DNA of 5,500 bases from contig JAJFTX010000171.1 in assembly GCA_021372715.1 (NCBI GenBank), forward strand, positions 1 to 5,500, written 5' to 3'. This DNA comes from Methanobacterium sp. (GTDB lineage: Archaea; Methanobacteriota; Methanobacteria; Methanobacteriales; Methanobacteriaceae). The position numbers and the translations under genes are program-made. Positions 1 through 5,500 of this stretch are shown here, in pieces; position 1 is the first letter of the stretch, and the number at the start of each line of letters is the position of its first letter. Below the pieces are notes generated by a model, which was given only the letters and a program-made list of their open reading frames with translations, ran no database searches and was not told the origin of the DNA.

Positions 1-926
1 ACCCGGTCATCTATTGAAACATTTCTCCATGGTTTATGTAAAAAATGAGAGAGTATATCCAAGTAAGGGGATAGTATGTAATCTTTTTCTTTAGTATACC
101 ATACCATGGGTGGTTCTTTGAGCTGTTTTGCACCTTTAGAAACTCCGCCCAATGTTAAAACAATATCAGCCCATAAATGATCCTGTGCGGCTAATCCGGA
201 GGTTTTCAATATCTGTGGGGTACCGATACCACCTGCTGCTAAAACCACAACATCACTCTTATAATGTCTGGATGAAAAACCAGACTTCACAATCACTCCT
301 TTAGCACGTCCATTTTCAATTAAAACCTTTTTAACAGGGGATTTAGTATGAAGTACAGCACCGTTACTTAGAGCATCATCCAAAAATCTTCTTGAATCCC
401 AACGAGCACCAGTATTACAACCTACTTCACATAATCCACATGAAATACATTTAATTGAATCCACTGCTTTTGGTGTTGGAGCTGGATTTAAACCCATATT
501 ATCTGCTGATTCATACATATGCCGGGTTATGGGTCTCCATCGCTCTTGGGGAAATGTTCTTATGTCAATTAATTCTTCTATCTCATCAAATTCCCTAGAA
601 AGATCCAAACCGATTTCTTTTAATCCATGTTCTGTTCTTACTATATTTCCACAGGTTAGAACAGTTGAACCGCCGGTAGCAATTCCTCTAAACAAAATTA
701 AATCTTTACTGCAACGTAGGGAATCATAGGCCGGAATGAATCGTGTGAAATATTTTTCATTACTAGTCAGACCTATCTTTCTTAAAGGCTCCAGATATGA
801 TACTTTCCGGGTGAATGGTTTAAATTCTCCTCCTGCCTCTAATATCAACACTTCAAAACCTTTAAGGGTTAATTCTCGAGCAGCTGTAGCTCCTCCTGCT
901 CCTGTACCCACTACTATTGCTTTCAT
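1..926 (-). CDS. GMC-family FAD-dependent oxidoreductase with Cys4 motif (3' end beyond window)
   Basis: This is a flavin enzyme of the glucose-methanol-choline family, which usually oxidises alcohols or related carbons with FAD as cofactor. The first 308 residues are visible; the C-terminal part, where the family's catalytic His pair lies, is outside the window. The ATG at 924-926 is followed at once by the FAD-binding Rossmann motif GTGAGG (residues 7-12), with Glu30 ending strand 2 (ILEAGG). A second glycine-rich stretch, RGIATGGST (80-88), matches GMC signature 1, and AGGIGTPQILKTSGL (231-245) matches GMC signature 2. Between them, CISCGLCEVGC (160-170) puts four cysteines in a CX2CX2CX3C pattern like a [4Fe-4S] ferredoxin site, followed by GARWDS. 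Similar Cys-rich inserts occur in some GMC proteins, such as long-chain alcohol oxidases. It is the last visible gene of the operon, 57 bases after the upstream gene. No signal peptide or membrane segment is seen in the visible part, so it is probably cytoplasmic. The family call is firm; substrate and Fe-S binding are inference. Confidence 0.88.
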   Translation of the reverse strand, partial: MKAIVVGTGAGGATAARELTLKGFEVLILEAGGEFKPFTRKVSYLEPLRKIGLTSNEKYFTRFIPAYDSLRCSKDLILFRGIATGGSTVLTCGNIVRTEHGLKEIGLDLSREFDEIEELIDIRTFPQERWRPITRHMYESADNMGLNPAPTPKAVDSIKCISCGLCEVGCNTGARWDSRRFLDDALSNGAVLHTKSPVKKVLIENGRAKGVIVKSGFSSRHYKSDVVVLAAGGIGTPQILKTSGLAAQDHLWADIVLTLGGVSKGAKQLKEPPMVWYTKEKDYILSPYLDILSHFLHKPWRNVSIDDR

Positions 927-934
927 ATTTTTTA

Positions 935-940
935 TCCTAA
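935..940 (-). promoter_or_regulatory. Ribosome-binding site of the GMC oxidoreductase gene
   Basis: TTAGGA on the minus strand lies 8 bases before the ATG at 926 and is followed by an A-rich spacer. It fits a partial Shine-Dalgarno site and supports that start, which also sits just before the FAD-binding strand. The 57-base gap between this gene and the one upstream (927-983) holds no other clear signal and no terminator-like hairpin, so read-through from upstream is likely. Confidence 0.55.
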
Positions 941-983
941 TTGGAGTAATATACAATGTTAATCTAAATGTTCACAATTGATA

Positions 984-1586
984 TTAAATTTCACAGTTTA
1001 TACATGCCAAGCATTCTGATGGTCCTTCAGTCATTCTCTGAGTAAAAATCATATGAATATTGGGATTAAGACCCTGAAACACCCCTTCATCAGCAGCACT
1101 TAAAATTCTACAAGTTTCTGGAGTATAATATTTAGATAATAAACACTTATCAACAATCATGAGAAATTCCTCTCCAGATTTTCTGATCTTAAATTTTATA
1201 CCCAGTACCTGGTATAGAACCCGGGCCGCTCTAATGAGATCCTGTAGGCTATTACCTACTTTCAGCCGTTTACGTGCCTCTTGGCCCAGCTGCAATCCTG
1301 CGTTAAAAAGGGCTTCTCTACCCACCCTAACAGCATCATCATAACCTAAAGTTTCAATAAGTACCTTAACACGTAGATTATGGGCGGTTGACATTATTTT
1401 CCGACGATTCTCCAAATCTCCTATCATCGTCTGTTTTTCTTTGTGTATGGCTCTATATTCTCTAGGAGCAACTTCATAAACAAGTTGATCCAGACAGCCA
1501 ATGGTAACTTCAGCCACTTGATCTAATTCCTTTTTTAAAATAGATCGAGGCAGCCAGTAGGAGGCAATAAGCAATTTAATATTCAT
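984..1586 (-). CDS. L-2-amino-thiazoline-4-carboxylate hydrolase-like family protein, cysteine-rich C-terminus
   Basis: This complete 200-residue soluble protein has a mostly helical, charged N-terminal half (about residues 15-125). Its C-terminal third resembles the ATC-hydrolase-like family and, more distantly, V4R (4-vinyl reductase) domains. The recognisable pattern is a Cys (148), a short helix with a second Cys (159), an acidic position in AADEGVF (164-170), GLNP (172-175), then a closing strand with a G and a C (188 and 192). Family members open a thiazoline ring in bacterial cysteine synthesis from ATC, but most homologues are uncharacterised, so that reaction should not be assumed here. 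The protein ends in CLACINCEI, giving CX2CX2C (192, 195, 198). With Cys148 and Cys159, this could form a metal or Fe-S site. The ATG at 1584-1586 overlaps the upstream TGA as ATGA, so translation is probably coupled to the SDR-ligase gene. Recognition is from memory of the family pattern, not a search. Confidence 0.6.
   Translation of the reverse strand: MNIKLLIASYWLPRSILKKELDQVAEVTIGCLDQLVYEVAPREYRAIHKEKQTMIGDLENRRKIMSTAHNLRVKVLIETLGYDDAVRVGREALFNAGLQLGQEARKRLKVGNSLQDLIRAARVLYQVLGIKFKIRKSGEEFLMIVDKCLLSKYYTPETCRILSAADEGVFQGLNPNIHMIFTQRMTEGPSECLACINCEI
1583..1586 (-). other. ATGA stop-start overlap between SDR-ligase and hydrolase-like genes
   Basis: The minus-strand bases ATGA contain the start codon of the 200-residue protein (1586-1584) and the TGA stop of the SDR-ligase gene (1585-1583). 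No strong Shine-Dalgarno sits at normal distance; the nearest GGAG is 16 bases upstream. Re-initiation by terminating ribosomes is therefore the likely mode, which would tie the output of the two proteins together. Confidence 0.85.
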
Positions 1587-4396
1587 GGATATCTACCATT
1601 TTCTCCGTCAACAACCCCTAAATATAGAATTTCTTCTGGCTCTTTGCCATTTTCATAAATATAATCGATCACTTCAACATAACGATTAATTATATTCATC
1701 CGTTTTAATTTAAGATTAGCTGTTAAATCACCATTTTCTATGGATAGATCATTTTTAAGTGCCACCCACTTCTTAATTTCCTCAGGACGGGAAACAAGAT
1801 GGTTAATATCTTCGATGGCAGTTTTAATACTTTCCATATCAATAGATTCATCCTCAAACCATAATAAAGAACTACAATAGGGTTTACTTTCGCCTATCAG
1901 CAAAGCTTCAGCTACTTGGGGAATGTCTTTCAGTATACTCTCAATTTTTAGGGGGCTTATGGTTTTACCATAGGAATTCACTAATAACTCTTTTTTACGT
2001 CCGGTGATAACCAAACTCCCTTCAGGGGTGATGTATCCAAAATCTCCAGTTTGAAGCCAACCATCTTTAAATGGAGAATTATGTTTATTTAGATCCGAAT
2101 TTAAGTAACCGGACATGACTTGTGGCCCTTTAACTATTACCTCTCCGTCTGGAGCTCTATCTATCTCTGTAGAGGGTAATGATTCGCCTACAGTTCCTAT
2201 TCTGTTATTGCCTAAGCGATTTATGGTTAAAAGTGGAGCCTCAGTTAGACCATATGCATTGTATATTTCAATTCCCAAATCATGGTAAGATTTTAGTAAA
2301 TCTTCACTGATTGGTGCAGAGCCAACTATTAGTTGAGCACAACGGTTTAGACCGGTTTTTTTAAGTATAGTTCTTTTAATTAACCTTCCCAGTAGATTTT
2401 TCGTTAATCCATCTGATGATTTGAGATAAATCTTACCTATTCTATTTTCGGTAACTTCTGACCACACTTTTTCATAAAAACGAGGCACTGAGAAAAATAT
2501 ATTAGGCTTTACTCTGGGGAGTGCTTGGGGAAGGTACTGAAAATCTTTTAAAAAATATAAATTCAAAGGAGCCGGGGCATAATAAGGACCATAAAGTCCC
2601 ATAATTCCTTCTACTACATGATTCATTGGTAAAAAAGATAGATAAGATACATCTTCATTCCTGTTTTTCCAGGGGGGCATCGATGAAATATATTCTGCCA
2701 TCCAGCGTAGTTTATCATGGGTAAACATTACACCCCTTGGTCTGCCAGTGGTCCCTGAAGTATAGCGTATAGTTGCTAAATCATCCAGATCAACCGGAGC
2801 AGATAATTCATAATCCGAGTCCCCAGCTAGTTTAATGAATTCATTCCATCCCATAATATTAGAATCGATTTCTGGCTCATCAGAAAAAGAAATTAGATTA
2901 ATAGAATTATTCCATTCTTTTAAGTTATTTAAAATATCCGGAACACCAATAAAGAATAAATAAGCCTCACAATCTTTTAAAATCTCTTTTATTTCGTTTA
3001 TGGAACTAGTATAATATAGGGGGACACTAACGGCGCCTATCAAGCCTATTGCAACATCTAAAATTAAATAACGGGTACTGTTGTGACCTACTATTGCCAC
3101 ACGATCTCCCCGGCCTATATTGAGCTTTCTCAGGGATCTAGCAGCTTGATACATTTCTTCACGTATTTTTGAAGTTGATCTAGCTTCATACTTTCCATCT
3201 ATGATATCGTAATATTGAACTGGTCTGCTACGGCTTTTAAGACGGAAAAGAATCTGTTCATGTACAGTACGTTCAGATCTATGAAAAAAACCCATATAAA
3301 CAGCGAACTCGAGGATTTTAGGCATGAAATTTTTCCAGTTCAGCTGGTAATGCCCCAACAGTTTCTCAGTATTTTCAAGCGAGAATTGCCGGTCTTCATT
3401 GAAGTAAGGAGCCAGGGTATTTATGGTCTCCAGTTTTTTCTTAGTTCGTGGATTGGAGATCAATTTTGAATTAGAAAACCTTGAAATAAGAGGAGCTAAA
3501 ATAGGGGCGAAAATAGGTTTGGGAAGTTTGAAATTCAAATTATCAAAAGCCCATTTCATGGTGAACTTAATTAACTCATCAACAGTTGGTTGAGAATCAT
3601 TAGGAGCTGTTAAGTGGAATGTTAAACCCTCTGCACTGGGATTAAAAGTTAAACTGGCCACTGCATCAGCCACATAATCTACAGGTATAATATTGATTTT
3701 TTCTGTAGGCTTTATGGGTACTATCCTTTGTTTTCCACTTAAATATAATCTTAATGGAGTATAAAATGTATTAAAAGTTTTTATATAACCTGTTTTGCTG
3801 TCACCAACGATCATTCCAGGTCTGAATATGGATAGGGGTAGTTTAGATTTTTTAACCTCTAATTCGCTCGCATATTTACTTCTTTCATAGTTACTTAGAA
3901 ATCCTGCTTCATCAGTTAATGAATCTTCATTGATATATCCTTTCCGTCTACCAGCAACATATGCAGTAGATACATGAGAAAAACGTATTAATTTGCCTTT
4001 TTTATGAATTTTATGAGCTAATTGAAGAATATTTATTGTACCTTCCCTGTTGGTTTTTCTAAGATCTTCCAGTGGAGCATTCAGACGTAAATCTGCGGCG
4101 GTGTGAATAATATGGGTAACGGAGGTTATCAGATTTTCATATTGATCATCAGTTAATGCCAACTGATTTTGAGTAATATCTCCATTTAATAGATATATTC
4201 TTTGACCAATGGCACTTTTAAGATCTGAAAACTCCCACCATGCTCTTTTTAGCCGGTTTAAAGCTGTTAATTTATCTTCTCCCCTAACCAATACCATTAT
4301 TTCATATTTAGTTTCATTTAACAGCCTTTGGATAATCTGCGTTCCTAAAAATCCAGTGGCGCCAGTGATCAACACACAGGTACTTTCCGGGTTCAT
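1583..4396 (-). CDS. Bifunctional SDR/thioester-reductase-like and AMP-forming acyl ligase fusion
   Basis: This 937-residue protein carries two enzymes. The N-terminal domain (about residues 1-370) is an extended SDR of the thioester-reductase/fatty-acyl-reductase type. It has the nucleotide motif GATGFLG (12-18), HTAAD (98-102), catalytic Ser in VSTAYVAG (142-149), YERSK (170-174) with the Tyr-Lys pair, and RPGMIVG after it. The C-terminal domain (about 375-937) is an ANL-superfamily acid:AMP ligase. It has phosphate loop YTSGTTGRPRG (545-555), YGLTE (715-719), TGD (783-785), GRKKE (799-803), and the late Lys in LTANLKLKR (about 896), the usual adenylation lysine. All key motifs are present, so both domains look active. 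The ligase should form acyl-AMP from a carboxylic acid, perhaps then acyl-CoA; the SDR should reduce an acyl thioester or a keto group with NAD(P)H. No carrier domain lies between them. The start at 4396 is preferred over an in-frame ATG at 4411 (five residues longer) because it forms TAATG with the upstream stop and has GAGAAAGGA upstream, whereas the earlier ATG overlaps that site. Substrate unknown. Confidence 0.85.
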   Translation of the reverse strand: MNPESTCVLITGATGFLGTQIIQRLLNETKYEIMVLVRGEDKLTALNRLKRAWWEFSDLKSAIGQRIYLLNGDITQNQLALTDDQYENLITSVTHIIHTAADLRLNAPLEDLRKTNREGTINILQLAHKIHKKGKLIRFSHVSTAYVAGRRKGYINEDSLTDEAGFLSNYERSKYASELEVKKSKLPLSIFRPGMIVGDSKTGYIKTFNTFYTPLRLYLSGKQRIVPIKPTEKINIIPVDYVADAVASLTFNPSAEGLTFHLTAPNDSQPTVDELIKFTMKWAFDNLNFKLPKPIFAPILAPLISRFSNSKLISNPRTKKKLETINTLAPYFNEDRQFSLENTEKLLGHYQLNWKNFMPKILEFAVYMGFFHRSERTVHEQILFRLKSRSRPVQYYDIIDGKYEARSTSKIREEMYQAARSLRKLNIGRGDRVAIVGHNSTRYLILDVAIGLIGAVSVPLYYTSSINEIKEILKDCEAYLFFIGVPDILNNLKEWNNSINLISFSDEPEIDSNIMGWNEFIKLAGDSDYELSAPVDLDDLATIRYTSGTTGRPRGVMFTHDKLRWMAEYISSMPPWKNRNEDVSYLSFLPMNHVVEGIMGLYGPYYAPAPLNLYFLKDFQYLPQALPRVKPNIFFSVPRFYEKVWSEVTENRIGKIYLKSSDGLTKNLLGRLIKRTILKKTGLNRCAQLIVGSAPISEDLLKSYHDLGIEIYNAYGLTEAPLLTINRLGNNRIGTVGESLPSTEIDRAPDGEVIVKGPQVMSGYLNSDLNKHNSPFKDGWLQTGDFGYITPEGSLVITGRKKELLVNSYGKTISPLKIESILKDIPQVAEALLIGESKPYCSSLLWFEDESIDMESIKTAIEDINHLVSRPEEIKKWVALKNDLSIENGDLTANLKLKRMNIINRYVEVIDYIYENGKEPEEILYLGVVDGENGRYP

Positions 4397-4398
4397 TA
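4394..4398 (-). other. TAATG stop-start overlap between pyruvyl transferase and SDR-ligase genes
   Basis: On the minus strand, the TAA stop of the pyruvyl-transferase-like gene (4398-4396) shares its last A with the preferred ATG of the SDR-ligase gene (4396-4394). Such one-base overlaps usually mark co-transcribed, translationally coupled genes. If the alternative ATG at 4411 is used instead, the overlap is 16 bases and coupling still holds. Confidence 0.7.
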
Positions 4399-5500
4399 TT
4401 TCAATACCCATCCTTTCTCATTTAAAAATCCTTTTAAGAGCTCACGATTTTTCAAAGATCTGGAAAGATGTTCCTGAAATCCTTTCTTTAAAGTTTTTCT
4501 TACTTTCAGAGGATTTTTTATCAATACATCAATTTTTTCTTGAAGTCTATCCCATATGTTAGGCTGGTAACAGTCGATAAGATAGTCTTGGCCGATTCCC
4601 AGTTCTTCATAAAATCCTTTAAGCCGGGTATCATGCCCTAATGCTATTTGAGGAACACCTGCTTCTAATGATAGAACTCCTGCATGGTAACGGGATGTTA
4701 CCAATAAATCCAGTCGTTGTAGTATGTGGGTCATCTGGGAAGCATTGAATGTACTGGATGAAAATATCTTTGCTTTATTTGAATTCTCCATTTTAGACAG
4801 TATATCCTGTGCTAAAGGTTCATCAACCTCTTCCATACATATTAAAGCAATTTTACGGCCATGTTTTTCTATAATCCTATCTGCTTCTCTGGCCCAGTTA
4901 ATGGCCAGTTCTTCACTTTTATCTCTTCTTTCCTTTGAACGGGAGAAATAGTAGGGCCAGCGATATTCATATTCTTTTTTACCCCATGGACGGATCACCA
5001 CCGGCCATAAATTGAAATCAACCACAGCCAGACCTACTATACTATCTGAAGATGGCCATGTTTGGGATAGAATGTTATAATCTTCTTTATTCGGTGTGTA
5101 GTTAAAGGCACAATCTGCAGTTACTTCCATGGGACAAGTAACTCCTATTTTTTTCAGTTCCTTGGCTGCTCTTTTGGTCCTGGTAATTATTAGGTCGGTT
5201 TTACTGGCTTCTCTTCTGACCAAATATCTGCTAAAGTAGGAAAGTTTACCAGAATCTACAGCATAGGCAATGCAAGGTACACTCGCCCTATGGGCACGGT
5301 TGGTAGCCCATAAAAACGCCCATAGAAGTGCTGATGTCCAAGTATCCATATAACAACTTCCTTCTACCAGCAAAACCAGGTCATGTTTTTTTACCAACCG
5401 GATAACGTCCCAGATAAAAACTGGTGAGATGGGTTCGATATGGATGCCTGGTTCTTCTTTTAGATAACGGCGTAGGTTTTTTTCATTTAGGGTGGGAAAG
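4396..5500 (-). CDS. Polysaccharide pyruvyl transferase family protein (5' end beyond window)
   Basis: The frame is open to the right edge, giving 367 visible residues with the N-terminus missing. A TTG at 5395-5397 could be mistaken for the start, but 34 coding residues precede it and fit the family, so the true start is outside. Enzymes of this GT-B-like family move pyruvate from phosphoenolpyruvate to a sugar as a ketal, usually in cell-surface polymers. Visible family marks: VEGSCYMDTWTS (45-56) in place of the usual Gly-rich GGG...D stretch; DLIITRTKRAAKELKKIGV (102-120), the 'D..i.R...s...L...G(v)' segment; TADCAF (127-132) matching the common 'DPAF'; and SRYHAGVLSLEAGVPQIAL (269-287), the R-x-H-A signature before the Pro of the nucleotide-side loop. 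The C-terminus is a charged helical tail. It is the first visible gene of the operon and overlaps the SDR-ligase gene by one base. Some family members are remote glycosyltransferase-like proteins, so pyruvylation itself is inferred. Confidence 0.8.
   Translation of the reverse strand, partial: FPTLNEKNLRRYLKEEPGIHIEPISPVFIWDVIRLVKKHDLVLLVEGSCYMDTWTSALLWAFLWATNRAHRASVPCIAYAVDSGKLSYFSRYLVRREASKTDLIITRTKRAAKELKKIGVTCPMEVTADCAFNYTPNKEDYNILSQTWPSSDSIVGLAVVDFNLWPVVIRPWGKKEYEYRWPYYFSRSKERRDKSEELAINWAREADRIIEKHGRKIALICMEEVDEPLAQDILSKMENSNKAKIFSSSTFNASQMTHILQRLDLLVTSRYHAGVLSLEAGVPQIALGHDTRLKGFYEELGIGQDYLIDCYQPNIWDRLQEKIDVLIKNPLKVRKTLKKGFQEHLSRSLKNRELLKGFLNEKGWVLK
4411..4419 (-). promoter_or_regulatory. 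Possible ribosome-binding site of the SDR-ligase gene
   Basis: GAGAAAGGA on the minus strand lies 14 bases before the ATG at 4396, inside the end of the upstream coding region. The spacing is long but tolerable for a partial Shine-Dalgarno. It overlaps the alternative ATG at 4411 and so cannot serve that start, which helped decide the annotated start. Confidence 0.35.

Larger units (their letters stand above)
1..5500 (-). other. Part of a single minus-strand operon (both ends beyond window)
   Basis: Four genes run in the same direction with junctions of -1, -4 and +57 bases and no terminator-like hairpin between them. No promoter is visible; the start of the transcript must lie beyond base 5500 and its end beyond base 1. 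The tight packing argues that the pyruvyl-transferase homologue, SDR-ligase, hydrolase-like protein and GMC oxidoreductase are made together and act in one process. The plus strand holds no ORF with recognisable protein features. Confidence 0.75.

Noticed and set aside
529..981. Two plus-strand ORFs (529-729 and 736-981) opposite the GMC gene
   Set aside because: They lie antisense to a gene with clear FAD and GMC motifs, and their translations show no recognisable domain; they are shadows.
927..983. Possible internal archaeal promoter (TATA-like TGTATATTA) before the GMC gene
   Set aside because: The box is weak, and its spacing would place the transcript start almost at the ATG, which conflicts with the visible AGGA ribosome-binding site; AT-rich chance is as likely.
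3260..3300. Carrier (phosphopantetheine) domain between the SDR and ligase domains
   Set aside because: The linker is too short and has no DSL/HSL-type serine motif.
3215..3469. Plus-strand ORF of 84 codons inside the SDR-ligase gene
   Set aside because: It is antisense to the domain linker of a continuous, motif-complete frame and has no family features.
4209..4562. Plus-strand ORF of 117 codons across the pyruvyl-transferase/SDR-ligase junction
   Set aside because: It is antisense to two well-supported genes and its translation shows no domain or signal pattern.
5395..5397. TTG as the start of the pyruvyl-transferase-like gene
   Set aside because: The frame stays open for 34 more residues to the window edge, with protein-like content (LRRYLKEEPGIHIEPISPVF), so the real start is outside.

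Overview
The window holds one minus-strand block of four tightly packed protein genes, read from base 5500 towards base 1. There are no RNA genes, mobile elements, CRISPR arrays or long non-coding stretches. The first gene runs off the right edge (its 5' end is missing) and the last runs off the left edge (its 3' end is missing). The sequence is AT-rich, uses ATA (Ile) and AGA (Arg) codons freely, and has only modest ribosome-binding sites. With the gene families present, this suggests an anaerobic, probably methanogenic archaeon of the Methanobacterium type. That is an inference from style and family content; no marker gene is present, and an AT-rich anaerobic bacterium is not excluded.

Layout in transcription order: (1) 5500-4396, a polysaccharide pyruvyl transferase family protein, N-terminus outside the window. 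(2) 4396-1583, a large two-domain enzyme joining an N-terminal NAD(P)-dependent extended SDR / thioester-reductase-like domain to a C-terminal AMP-forming acyl ligase. (3) 1586-984, a 200-residue protein resembling the L-2-amino-thiazoline-4-carboxylate hydrolase-like family, with a cysteine-rich C-terminus. (4) 926-1, a GMC-family FAD oxidoreductase with a ferredoxin-like four-cysteine motif, C-terminus outside the window.

Genes 1 and 2 share one base (TAATG), genes 2 and 3 overlap by four bases (ATGA), and genes 3 and 4 are 57 bases apart with an AGGA ribosome-binding site. This is a classic co-transcribed, partly translationally coupled operon. The chemistry reads as a carboxylate-aldehyde-alcohol module. 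The ligase can activate a carboxylic acid as acyl-AMP, the SDR can reduce an activated acyl group, and the GMC enzyme can work on an alcohol/aldehyde or related carbon using FAD and perhaps an Fe-S cluster. The pyruvyl-transferase homologue points to a glycan or glycolipid partner. The substrate cannot be read from the sequence. The combination, especially the reductase-first fusion lacking a carrier domain, is the most interesting thing here and could be an uncharacterised lipid or small-molecule tailoring pathway.
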